A DNA stretch of 64,000 nucleotides, from positions 29,995 through 93,994 of the forward strand of contig DATBGZ010000085.1 in the NCBI GenBank assembly GCA_036557785.1. Direction: 5' to 3'. This DNA is from DATBGZ01 sp036557785. Its GTDB lineage: Bacteria > Actinomycetota > Actinomycetes > Mycobacteriales > Micromonosporaceae. The notes beneath the pieces were generated by a model, which had not been told where the DNA came from, searched no databases, and saw nothing but the letters and a program-made list of their open reading frames with translations. Numbering within the stretch: the stretch's first letter is position 1; each line of letters starts with the position of its first letter. The position numbers were made by a program, and so were the translations under genes. Below are positions 52,457 through 60,763 of this stretch, one piece after another.

Positions 52457-53674
52457 ATGACCGAAGCGGGCTGGCTGGAACTGCCGCCGCAGACGCCTTA
52501 CGGCCTGGCGAACCTGCCGTACGGCGTGTTCAGCACCCACTCGCGGCCGAGCTGGCGTCGGGTCGGCGTCGCGATCGGCGAGCAGGTGCTCGACGTCGCG
52601 GCACTGGCGGATCGCCTGGCGCCGGGCCTGGTCGACCTCCTGGCCCGCCCCAGCCTCAATGCCCTGCTGGCGGCGGGGCCGGGACGGTGGCGTGAGCTGC
52701 GTGCCCGCCTGCGCGACTGGCTCACGGATGCGGGCGCGCGGGCCGCGGTGACGCCAAGCCTCATCGATGCGACGAGTGTCGAGCTCCACCTGCCCTTCGA
52801 GGTAGCCGACTACGTCGACTTCTACTCCTCCGCCCACCACGCCGAGAACGTGGGACGGATCTTCCGTCCCGACCAGCCGCCGCTGCTGCCGAACTGGCGT
52901 CACGTGCCGATCGCCTACCACGGCCGAGCGGGCACGGTCGTGGTCTCCGGCACACCGATTCGCCGGCCGTACGGTCAGCGCAAGCCGCCGGGGCAGGAGC
53001 TGCCCGGCTTCGGCCCGTCGCTACGGCTGGATATCGAGGCCGAGGTGGGTTTCGTGGTCGGCCCTGGGACTGAGCCCGGACGCCGCGTGAGCCCGGACGA
53101 GTTCGAGGACTTCGTGTTCGGGGTCTGCCTTGTGAACGACTGGTCCGCACGGGACATCCAATCGTGGGAATATGTTCCGCTAGGGCCGTTCCAGGGCAAG
53201 TCCTTCGCCACCTCGGTCTCGCCGTGGATCGTGCCGCTACCGGCACTGGATGCCGCCCGGGTCGGCGCCCCACCGCAGGACCCCCCGGTGCTCGCCCATC
53301 TCGTCGAGTCGCGACGGTCGACCTTCGACATCACCCTGGCCGTGCAGCTCAACGGCCACCGGGTCTCCGAGCCTCCGTTCGCGGGCCTGTACTGGACCCC
53401 GGCTCAGCAACTGGCCCACCTGACCGCCAACGGTGCTCGGCTGCGCACGGGTGACCTCTACGCCTCGGGGACCGTCAGTGGCGCCGAGCGCAACCAGCGC
53501 GGGTCGCTGCTGGAGCTCGCCTGGAACGGGCGGGAACCGATCGAGCTGCCCGATGGCACGACCCGCTCGTTCCTCCTCGACGGCGACCGGGTCAGCATCA
53601 GTGCCACCGCCCCCGGCCCGGGCGGCTCGGTGATCGGGTTCGGTTCGGTCGAGGGCGAGATCCTGCCTGCCTGA
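52457..53674 (+). CDS. fahA: Fumarylacetoacetase
   Basis: A 405-aa FAH-family hydrolase with the N-terminal SH3-like domain (TPYGLANLPYGVFSTHSRPSWRRVGVAIG) and the catalytic domain: DYVDFYSSAHHAENVGRIFRP (catalytic His near residue 125), PLLPNWRHVPIAYHGRAGTVVVSG, DIEAEVGFVVGPG, VCLVNDWSARDIQSWEYVPLGPFQGKSF. It cleaves fumarylacetoacetate to fumarate and acetoacetate, the last step of tyrosine degradation. ATG 52457 is chosen by family start; frames from 52202 are shadows. A short local duplication, TGCGGTATGA, surrounds the start. Confidence 0.92.
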   Translation: MTEAGWLELPPQTPYGLANLPYGVFSTHSRPSWRRVGVAIGEQVLDVAALADRLAPGLVDLLARPSLNALLAAGPGRWRELRARLRDWLTDAGARAAVTPSLIDATSVELHLPFEVADYVDFYSSAHHAENVGRIFRPDQPPLLPNWRHVPIAYHGRAGTVVVSGTPIRRPYGQRKPPGQELPGFGPSLRLDIEAEVGFVVGPGTEPGRRVSPDEFEDFVFGVCLVNDWSARDIQSWEYVPLGPFQGKSFATSVSPWIVPLPALDAARVGAPPQDPPVLAHLVESRRSTFDITLAVQLNGHRVSEPPFAGLYWTPAQQLAHLTANGARLRTGDLYASGTVSGAERNQRGSLLELAWNGREPIELPDGTTRSFLLDGDRVSISATAPGPGGSVIGFGSVEGEILPA

Positions 53675-53692
53675 CCGGGCATTCGGCTATGT

Positions 53693-53709
53693 CTGTCCTG
53701 GTTGGACAG
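53693..53709. terminator. Weak hairpin between the convergent fahA and amidohydrolase genes
   Basis: CTGTCC and GGACAG pair around TGGTT in the 67-bp gap between the two converging genes. The stem is short, so this is only a candidate bidirectional terminator. Confidence 0.35.
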
Positions 53710-53741
53710 GAACGGGCTGTAGCCGCTACGGATCGCCGTGC

Positions 53742-55352
53742 TCACGCGTGGAACACGACCGTGCCGCCGATCCAGGTCGAGCGGACGCGGGTGGCACCGA
53801 TGCCGTCCACGGGACCCGTGAACGGGTCGCGGTCGAGCACGACGAGGTCGGCGACCGCGCCGGGTCGCAGCACCCCGGCATCGTCGCGGTGATTGATCCA
53901 TGCCGATCCGGAGGTGTACGCCCCGAAGGCGACCGCCAACGGCAGCGCCTGAGCGGGCAGGAACGGGTCGGTACCGGCTCGGCCGCGGCCGGCGTGCTCC
54001 ATGCGCGTCACCGCCACGTGGATGGCCGCCAACGGATCAGGGCTGGAGACGGGCCAGTCACTGCCCGCCACCAGCCTCGCCCCCGCCCGGTGCAGGTCGC
54101 CGAACGGGTACTGCCAACCGGCGCGCTCCGAACCGAGATACGGCAGGGTGAGGTCGATCATCTGCTCGTCGTAACAGGCCCACAGCATCTGCAGGTTCGC
54201 GCTGACCCCCAACTCGGCGAAGCGTGACCGGTCCCGCGGGTGCACCACCTGCAGATGGGCGATGTGGTGACGGTTGCCGGGATCCGTGCCATGAAAGGCA
54301 TCCAGCGCCTCGCGCACACCACGGTCGCCGATCGCGTGGATGTGCACCTGGAACCCGTTCGCGTCCAGCTCCGCCACGTACGTGCGCAGTGCCGACGCCT
54401 CGACGAACGAGTGTCCGCTGTTCGTCGTCGCCTGCCCCGCCCGGTCGAGGTAGGGATCGATCATGGCGGCCGTGAAGTTCTCCGCGACTCCATCCTGCAT
54501 GATCTTCACGGTGGTCGGCTGGAACCCGGGGCGGGCCAGGTCGGTGCGCCGGGCGATGAGCTCGGCGACCTGTTCGGCGCCACGGTCCCGGTCCCACCAC
54601 AGGGCACCGACGACGTACGCCGTCAGCTCTCCCCGCTCGGCGGCCCGGACGTAGCTTGGCCCGGGATCGCCCATGCCGGCGTACGACCCGACGATCGCGT
54701 CCTGCCACCCGGTGATCCCGCACGCGTGCAGGTAGCGCTGCGCCTCGCGCAGGGCCGCGTCGTACTCCGCGTCGCTCGTCTCGGGGATCAGCCGCGAGAC
54801 CGCGTGCATCGCCGCCTCGTGCAGCGTCCCGGTCGGGCGCCCCTGGGGGTCGCGCTCGACCCGGCCGTGGGGCGGATCGGGGGTGTCCGCGTCGATGCCG
54901 GCGAGTTCCAGCGCCTTCGAGTTCACCCACGCCCCGTGGTGGTCCCGGTTGGGCAGGAACACCGGACGATCGGCAACCACGGCGTCCAGGTCGGCGGCGG
55001 TGGGTGTGCCGCCGGGAAAGGCGGCCATGGCCCAGCCGCCGCCGAGGATCCACGCCACGTCCGGGTTCTGGTCGGCGTACGCCTTGACCCGCCGCACGTA
55101 CGCCGCGCGACCCTCGGCTCCGGTCAGGTCGCAGCGCACCCGCTCCAGCCCGCCCTGCACCGCATGGACGTGGGCGTCGACGAACCCGGGGCACAGCAGT
55201 CCACCGGCCAGGTCGACGACCTCGGCATCGCCGGCGTCGAGGCTGCCCGGCGGACCGAGCGCGGCGACGACGCCGTCGGTCACCAGGACCTCGCCCCGCG
55301 GGACGTGGCGGAAGCCGTCGAAGAGTGCACCGTTGACGAACAGCGTGCTCAT
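53742..55352 (-). CDS. Metal-dependent amidohydrolase (YtcJ-like, family 3)
   Basis: A 536-aa TIM-barrel amidohydrolase. The N-terminal beta segment MSTLFVNGALFDG leads to the metal motif FVDAHVHAVQGG (about residues 60-71). Further ligands are in TTVKIMQDGV, QVHIHAIGDRGVREALDAF, HHIAHLQVV and GSDWPVSSPDPL near the C-terminus, then TSGSAWINHRDDAGVLRPGAVADLVVLDRDP. YtcJ-type enzymes hydrolyse N-substituted or cyclic amides; the substrate is unknown. ATG 55352 gives the family start; an upstream in-frame ATG at 55385 would add 11 Ala-rich residues. It converges on fahA and is divergent from the acetyltransferase gene. Confidence 0.8.
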   Translation of the reverse strand: MSTLFVNGALFDGFRHVPRGEVLVTDGVVAALGPPGSLDAGDAEVVDLAGGLLCPGFVDAHVHAVQGGLERVRCDLTGAEGRAAYVRRVKAYADQNPDVAWILGGGWAMAAFPGGTPTAADLDAVVADRPVFLPNRDHHGAWVNSKALELAGIDADTPDPPHGRVERDPQGRPTGTLHEAAMHAVSRLIPETSDAEYDAALREAQRYLHACGITGWQDAIVGSYAGMGDPGPSYVRAAERGELTAYVVGALWWDRDRGAEQVAELIARRTDLARPGFQPTTVKIMQDGVAENFTAAMIDPYLDRAGQATTNSGHSFVEASALRTYVAELDANGFQVHIHAIGDRGVREALDAFHGTDPGNRHHIAHLQVVHPRDRSRFAELGVSANLQMLWACYDEQMIDLTLPYLGSERAGWQYPFGDLHRAGARLVAGSDWPVSSPDPLAAIHVAVTRMEHAGRGRAGTDPFLPAQALPLAVAFGAYTSGSAWINHRDDAGVLRPGAVADLVVLDRDPFTGPVDGIGATRVRSTWIGGTVVFHA

Positions 55353-55462
55353 CGTCGGCGCCGCCGCGGCCGCAGGCGTCTGCATGAGGTGGAACGCTAC
55401 CGCGAGCACTACCCAGGCGATCCGCGTCCGGCACCGGGCCGGGCGTGGGGTAGGAAGAACGC

Positions 55463-56167
55463 GTGACGCATCCCCTCGACGATCCGGTCCGTGGCTCGCT
55501 CATCGGAGACCACGCACATCTGGCACAGCGGCGCGGGAACATCCTGCGCTACCCGCCCCAGATCTCGCCCTTCATCTCGATACATGAAGACATGACGAGC
55601 CAGGACTGGGCCGATGTCGCTGCGCTCGTCCAAGACGACTCGGACGGCGCATCGCCGGCAGCCGCGGTCTTCGCCTGTGTGCTGGCCCCTGCGCCCGAGG
55701 GCTGGAGCGAGGTGTGGCGGGGTGAGGGGTACCAGCTCGTCGGCGAGGACGTCACGCCACAACCCGACGAGGAGGCGGTACGGCTCGGGCCGGCCGACAT
55801 CGCCGACATGCTGGCGCTGGTCGCGCGCACCGAGCCGGGTCCGTTCGCGCCCCATACCATCGAGCTGGGTACATATCTGGGGATCCGGCGGGGCGGCGCA
55901 CTGGTGGCGATGGCCGGCGAACGCTTCAGCCCGCCGGGCTGGGTCGAGGTCAGCGCGGTCTGCACCGATCCCGCGTACCGCGGCCAGGGCCTGGCCGGAC
56001 GTTTGATCAGGGCTGTGGCGGCGGACATCCGCAGCCGCGACGCCATACCGTTCCTGCACGTCACCCAGGTGAACACCGGCGCCCGCCGGCTCTACGACGC
56101 ACTCGGCTTCCGGCAGCGCCGGGTGGTCGAGTTCGCCGCGATCCTCCCGCCCGATCCGAAGGAGTAG
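55463..56167 (+). CDS. GNAT-family N-acetyltransferase (FR47-like)
   Basis: A 234-aa protein whose C-terminal half is a GNAT fold: VSAVCTDPAYRGQGLAGRLIRAVAADI (about residues 165-192, the acetyl-CoA-binding RGQGLAG loop) followed by VTQVNTGARRLYDALGFRQR. The N-terminal half (PRIGNILRYPPQISPFISI-type region) is like that of FR47-type acyltransferases. The substrate is unknown. It starts at GTG 55463 and is transcribed away from the amidohydrolase. Start choice is uncertain because no clear RBS is visible. Confidence 0.78.
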   Translation: MTHPLDDPVRGSLIGDHAHLAQRRGNILRYPPQISPFISIHEDMTSQDWADVAALVQDDSDGASPAAAVFACVLAPAPEGWSEVWRGEGYQLVGEDVTPQPDEEAVRLGPADIADMLALVARTEPGPFAPHTIELGTYLGIRRGGALVAMAGERFSPPGWVEVSAVCTDPAYRGQGLAGRLIRAVAADIRSRDAIPFLHVTQVNTGARRLYDALGFRQRRVVEFAAILPPDPKE

Positions 56168-56195
56168 GCCGCCGCCGGAGCCTTGGGCACGAAGT

Positions 56196-56224
56196 TCACA
56201 GCTACATCACAGTCGATTCACGGC
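56196..56224 (+). promoter_or_regulatory. PhoP-like triple direct repeat upstream of the GT39 gene
   Basis: Three heptamers, TCACAGC (56196), TCACAGT (56207) and TCACGGC (56218), are spaced exactly 11 bp apart with 4-bp linkers. This is the layout of PhoP/PhoB-type response-regulator sites in actinobacteria. The repeat lies 95 bp upstream of the glycosyltransferase ATG. Confidence 0.6.
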
Positions 56225-56318
56225 TTTCCGCGGTCTCCGGTCCGACATGCTGGACACGACGAGCCTGTCCTACGGGCCGTGGCGCACGTGCCCTGTCGTT
56301 CAGGCACAGAGGAGACCG

Positions 56319-58490
56319 ATGACTGCGGGTGGGTCGGCATTCCCCGTGAGGCTCGGTGTCCCTGCCGATGGGCGGCGCGTGGCGGCTCGCGTCAGCCAGC
56401 GGGTGTGCCGCCCGGCGGGTCAGCCCGCGTGGGCCCGGCCGGCTCTGGCCGTGCTGCTGGTCGGCACGGCCCTGCTCTACCTGTGGGGCCTGGGCGAGTC
56501 GGGTTGGGCCAACTCGTTCTACTCGGCCGCCGCGCAGGCCGGGTCGGTGAGCTGGAAGGCGTTCTTCTACGCCTCCTCCGACGCCGGCAACGCGATAACC
56601 GTGGACAAGACGCCCGCGTCGCTGTGGCTCATGGCCCTGTCCGTACGGATTTTCGGGCTCTCCTCGTGGTCGGTCCTCGCGCCCCAGGCCCTGGCCGGGG
56701 TCGCCTCGGTCGGCGTGCTCTACACGACCGTACGGCGTTGGTACGGCAGCGGTGCGGGACTCCTGGCCGGCGCCGTGCTGGCGCTGACGCCCGTGGCCGT
56801 GCTGATGTTCCGGTTCAACAACCCGGACGCACTGCTCACGCTGCTCCTCGTGCTCAGCGCGTACGCGACCGCACGCGCGGTCGAGACCGCCAGCACCCGG
56901 TGGCTCGTGCTGGCCGGACTCTTCGTCGGCTTCGGCTTCCTGGCCAAGATGCTGCAGGCCTTCCTGGTCGTCCCCGCGCTCGCCGCCACCTACCTGATCG
57001 CCGCGCCGACCGACCTGCGCCGGCGCGTGCGGCAGGTGCTGGCCGCTGGTGCCGCGATGCTCGCCGGGCTCGGTTGGTGGGTTGCGATCGTCGCGCTCGT
57101 ACCGGCATCGTGGCGGCCGTACATCGGTGGTTCGCAGCACAACAGCATCCTGGAGCTCACCTTCGGCTACAACGGGTTCGGTCGGCTCACCGGCGACGAG
57201 GTCGGCAGCGTGACCGGCGGCCCCGGGCCGCGCGCTCCCGGCGGCCAATGGGGCGTCACCGGGCTGACCCGCCTGTTCGACTCCGACAACGGCGGCCAGA
57301 TCTCGTGGCTGCTGCCGGCGGCCCTGATCCTGCTCGTCGCCGGTCTCCTGACGACCCGCGCTGCACCCCGGACCGAGCGGGCGCGGGCCGGGTTCCTGTT
57401 GTGGGGCGGCTGGCTCGCCGTGACGATGCTGACCTTCAGCCTCATGGCCGGCATCTTCCACCCGTACTACAGCGTGGCCCTAGCGCCCGCGATCGGTGCC
57501 CTCGTCGGCATGGGCGCCGGCACGCTGTGGCGACGCCGCGACGGGGCAGCGATGCTCACCCTGGCCGCGGTCGTCGCGGTGACGGCCCTGTGGTCGACAC
57601 GCCTGCTGGGACGCAGCGCCGGCTGGCTGCCGTGGTTGTCGCCGCTGATCCTCGTAGTCGGCATCGGCGCCGCTATCGCGCTGGTGGTCAGCCAGTACCG
57701 CGGGGGCAGCGATACATCCGGGCATCGACAGCTAGCGATCAACATATCGGCCCAGCGATGGCGCGGCGTCGCCATCTCCGCCGCTCTCGCGGCAGGCATC
57801 GGGGCAAGCCTCGCCGGGCCGGCCGCGTACGCCGTCGAGACCGCGAGCACCCCGCACACCGGCGCGATCCCGTCGGCCGGACCACCGGTGACGGCCGGGC
57901 GCGGCGGCGGGCCCGGGGGCTTCGGTGGACTCGGTTTCGCGCTGCCGGGCGGTAGGGGCGGCGCCTTTCCCGGCGGCAGCCCGCCAGCCGGAGCTTTCCC
58001 GAACTTCGGCCGCAACGGTCGGGGTGCGGCGCCGTTCGGCACCGGCCGGAGTGGACGGACGCCTGGTGGTGTCTTCCCCGGCGGGCCCGGTGCCGGTTTG
58101 CCGGGCGCCGGTGGCCCCAGCGCGGGCGGCCTCCTCGACGCGTCCACGCCGGGGCGGGACGTGGTCGCCGCCCTGCAGGCCGGCGCGTCGCGATACACCT
58201 GGGCAGCCGCGGCGATCGGCTCGAACATCGCGGCCGGGTACCAACTGGCCAGCGGCGAGGCGGTGATGCCCATCGGTGGCTTCAATGGCAGCGACCCGTT
58301 CCCGACCCTGGCGCAGTTCCAGCAGTACGTGGCGGCGGGCCGCATCCACTACTTCATCGGCGGCGGTGGGTTCGTCGCGAACGGGGGCTCCACGGCGCCG
58401 CGGCAGATCGCCGCGTGGGTGGCGCAGACATTCACCGCCAAAACCATCGACGGGGTTAGTCTCTATGATCTGACCGCGGGGCGTTCGTGA
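56319..58490 (+). CDS. ArnT/GT39-like membrane glycosyltransferase
   Basis: A 723-aa polytopic membrane protein. The first helix (about residue 40, WARPALAVLLVGTALLYLWGL) is followed by the GT-C catalytic loop ESGWANSFYSAAAQAGSVSWKAFFYASSDAGNAITVDKTPASLW, whose acidic residues bind the lipid-linked sugar, then about 10 more helices. Residues about 525-625 form a Gly/Pro/Ala/Phe-rich low-complexity insert, and the C-terminal 100 residues (SRYTWAAAAIGSNIAAGYQLASGEAVMPIGGFNGSDPFPTL) are a soluble domain. It probably transfers a sugar from polyprenyl phosphate to a cell-envelope acceptor. The ATG at 56319 follows GAGGAG; a longer frame to 56247 has no RBS. Confidence 0.85.
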   Translation: MTAGGSAFPVRLGVPADGRRVAARVSQRVCRPAGQPAWARPALAVLLVGTALLYLWGLGESGWANSFYSAAAQAGSVSWKAFFYASSDAGNAITVDKTPASLWLMALSVRIFGLSSWSVLAPQALAGVASVGVLYTTVRRWYGSGAGLLAGAVLALTPVAVLMFRFNNPDALLTLLLVLSAYATARAVETASTRWLVLAGLFVGFGFLAKMLQAFLVVPALAATYLIAAPTDLRRRVRQVLAAGAAMLAGLGWWVAIVALVPASWRPYIGGSQHNSILELTFGYNGFGRLTGDEVGSVTGGPGPRAPGGQWGVTGLTRLFDSDNGGQISWLLPAALILLVAGLLTTRAAPRTERARAGFLLWGGWLAVTMLTFSLMAGIFHPYYSVALAPAIGALVGMGAGTLWRRRDGAAMLTLAAVVAVTALWSTRLLGRSAGWLPWLSPLILVVGIGAAIALVVSQYRGGSDTSGHRQLAINISAQRWRGVAISAALAAGIGASLAGPAAYAVETASTPHTGAIPSAGPPVTAGRGGGPGGFGGLGFALPGGRGGAFPGGSPPAGAFPNFGRNGRGAAPFGTGRSGRTPGGVFPGGPGAGLPGAGGPSAGGLLDASTPGRDVVAALQAGASRYTWAAAAIGSNIAAGYQLASGEAVMPIGGFNGSDPFPTLAQFQQYVAAGRIHYFIGGGGFVANGGSTAPRQIAAWVAQTFTAKTIDGVSLYDLTAGRS

Positions 58491-58593
58491 CGCGGCCATC
58501 GACCGACCCGGACTCCAGCCATCGCGCCTCGGGCAGTCTGGCCAGTGTGTCCGTATGCTGGTCTGGCTGGGTTCGGGTAGGCGGAGGTGCACG

Positions 58594-58803
58594 ATGGCTG
58601 GTCAGGGGTCGCGTCGCGTGGGGTGGATCGTCGTCGGCGTGGTCGCGATTCTGCTCGGCGGGCTGTGGGCGCTGCAGGGGCTCAACGTCGTCGGGGGAAG
58701 TTCCATGACCGGCAATGCGACCTGGATCTGGGTCGGGCTGGTGGTGATCGTGGGGGGCATCTACGCCCTGGTGCACGGCCTGAACCGCCGCCAGCGGTCG
58801 TAG
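58594..58803 (+). CDS. Small two-helix membrane protein
   Basis: A 69-aa protein with two hydrophobic helices (GWIVVGVVAILLGGLWALQGLNVV and TWIWVGLVVIVGGIYALVHGL) and a basic C-terminus. Such small proteins are common in actinobacteria but uncharacterised. ATG 58594 follows GGCGGAGGT. It ends 6 bp before the MFS gene, so it may be co-transcribed with it. Confidence 0.7.
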   Translation: MAGQGSRRVGWIVVGVVAILLGGLWALQGLNVVGGSSMTGNATWIWVGLVVIVGGIYALVHGLNRRQRS

Positions 58804-58809
58804 CGACCC

Positions 58810-60099
58810 GTGACGTCCGAGAGCCTCCCGCTTCAGCAGGGGATGCTCCGATCACAGGTCTCGGCCTACGGCAGAGTGCTCCGGCGACCCGTGCTACGGC
58901 GCATCCTGCCGGCGATGCTGGCTTCGGCGATCGGCGACGGGATGAGTCTGGTCGCCGTGGCATGGCTCGCGGTCGGCATCGCGCCGGCGGGCCGCTCCGG
59001 CGTCTGGACCGGACTGGCCGTGGCGGCGTACGCTCTGCCCGCCACGCTCGGCGCGGCCGTGCTGGCCCGGTTCGTTCGCCATCTGCCCGGCACCGCGCTG
59101 GTCACCGTCGATGCCGTGCTGCGCGCGGTCGCGCTCGGGACCATCGCGGCCCTGGCCATCGCCGGGGCACTGACCCCCACGACGTACGTGCTCCTGCTGG
59201 CAGGATCGTCGCTGCTGCACGCGTGGGGCAACGCCGGTGCCTATACGCTGGTCGCCGATCTGGTGCCCGAACCGGATCGGGTGACGGGCAACGCGCTGCT
59301 CTCCTCGTTCAACCAAGCGTCCTATGTGGTCGGTCCGGCGCTTGCCGGAGCGTTGACGGCGTGGGCCGGTCCCGGATGGGTGATCGCCGTGGACGCGGCC
59401 AGCTTCGCGGTGCTCGCGGCGACCTGTCGCTGGACGCCCACGTCCGTCGTTTCCCGATCGGCGACGCCCGATCCGGCGCCGGCGCCCCCGCCCGGGGCGG
59501 CCACGAACAGCCGCGGGGCCATCCTCGCCGACCGCCGGCTCATCGGTCTGCTCGCGGTCACCTGCGCCTTCTTCTTCCTCTACGGACCGGTCGAGGTTGC
59601 CCTGCCCATCCACATCGCCCAGGAGATCACCGGCTCGGCCGCCCTCCTCGGGGCGTTCTGGGCCGCGTTCGGCGTCGGGGCGATCCTCGGTGGGCTCGGT
59701 GCCGGCCTGCTGCGGGATCGCAAGGTGCGGATCGTGATCGCGGTCATCATCGTCGGCTGGGGAGCCGCTCTGCTGCCGCTCGGGCTGACCGACGCCGTGG
59801 TCCCCGGCCTGGTCGGCTTCGCCGTGGGCGGTCTGATCTACGGGCCATTCACCGCGATCTCCACGGCACTGTTTCAGCGAGCCAGTCCGCCGCAGTTGCT
59901 CAGCCGGGTCCTCGCCACCCGTACGGCGCTCACCACGCCGTCCACGGCACTCGGCACGCTGCTCGGCGGGCCCGCGGTGGTCGCGATCGGCGGCCGGCAC
60001 ACGCTGCTCGCCTCCGCGCTGCTCACCATCGCCCTGGGCGTCGCCGTCGCCGCGTACGGCCAGACCCGGCGGTCCAGACGTACCAGCGCTACTCGGTGA
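58810..60099 (+). CDS. MFS-type transporter
   Basis: A 429-aa membrane protein with about 12 helices. It has the loop motif RFVRHLPGTALVTVDAVLRAVALG, FNQASYVVGPALAGALTAWAGPGWVIAVDAASFAVLAATCRW in the first half, a central cytoplasmic loop rich in Pro/Ala (TPDPAPAPPPGAATNSRG), and GAFWAAFGVGAILGGLGAGLLRDRK in the second. This matches drug- or metabolite-efflux MFS proteins; the substrate is unknown. It starts at GTG 58810, right after the small membrane protein. Confidence 0.85.
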   Translation: MTSESLPLQQGMLRSQVSAYGRVLRRPVLRRILPAMLASAIGDGMSLVAVAWLAVGIAPAGRSGVWTGLAVAAYALPATLGAAVLARFVRHLPGTALVTVDAVLRAVALGTIAALAIAGALTPTTYVLLLAGSSLLHAWGNAGAYTLVADLVPEPDRVTGNALLSSFNQASYVVGPALAGALTAWAGPGWVIAVDAASFAVLAATCRWTPTSVVSRSATPDPAPAPPPGAATNSRGAILADRRLIGLLAVTCAFFFLYGPVEVALPIHIAQEITGSAALLGAFWAAFGVGAILGGLGAGLLRDRKVRIVIAVIIVGWGAALLPLGLTDAVVPGLVGFAVGGLIYGPFTAISTALFQRASPPQLLSRVLATRTALTTPSTALGTLLGGPAVVAIGGRHTLLASALLTIALGVAVAAYGQTRRSRRTSATR

Positions 60100-60181
60100 T
60101 ACGACTATTCCTCGCGCGCACCTCGACCCAGGTGCACCGGAACGCAAGCCCCAGAGCGGTCGGTTCGGACGGTGCGAGAGG

Positions 60182-60763
60182 ATGAGGTCCGTGGTGACAC
60201 AGACCGACCGGCTGATCCTGCGCGAGATGACCGAGGCGGACCTGCCGGCTCTCGCCGAGATCCTGCAGGACGCCGAGACGATGACCGCGTACGAAGGTCC
60301 GTTCAGCGACCGTGAGGTCGGGCAGTGGCTCGAGCGTCAGCGTGATCGCTACGCCAGAGACGGCTTCGGGCTCTGGTCGGCCGAGCTGAGGACGACCGGA
60401 GTCATGATCGGCCAATGTGGCCCGTCCTGGCAGGACATCGACGGCGACGATGTCCTGGAGGTCGGCTACCTGTTCAACCGGGCGTACTGGCATCGCGGCT
60501 ACGCCATCGAGGCGGCCCGGGCGTGCCGCGACTACGCCTTCGCTCGTCTAGAGATCGACCGCGTGTACTCGCAGATCCGGGACTCCAACATCGCGTCGAT
60601 GAACGTCGCCATCCGCAACGGCATGACCATACGCAGCCGTTTCGTCAAGCGCTATCGGGGCATGGACATGACTCACTATGCCTTCGCCATCGACCGATCC
60701 CAATGGGTCGCGATCGCGGGCCGCCCTCAGCAGGCGGCCTCCCTGATCGCGGGTCCGGCCTGA
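60182..60763 (+). CDS. RimJ/RimL-type GNAT acetyltransferase
   Basis: A 193-aa protein with the RimJ/L pattern: TDRLILREMTEADLPALAEIL near the start, VGYLFNRAYWHRGYAIEAARACRDYAF (acetyl-CoA-binding loop, about residues 92-120) and DSNIASMNVAIRNGMTIRSRFVKRYRG. The likely substrate is an N-terminal amino group or a small amine. The ATG at 60182 follows GAGAGG. Its last 37 bp overlap the 3' end of the convergent kelch gene. Confidence 0.82.
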   Translation: MRSVVTQTDRLILREMTEADLPALAEILQDAETMTAYEGPFSDREVGQWLERQRDRYARDGFGLWSAELRTTGVMIGQCGPSWQDIDGDDVLEVGYLFNRAYWHRGYAIEAARACRDYAFARLEIDRVYSQIRDSNIASMNVAIRNGMTIRSRFVKRYRGMDMTHYAFAIDRSQWVAIAGRPQQAASLIAGPA

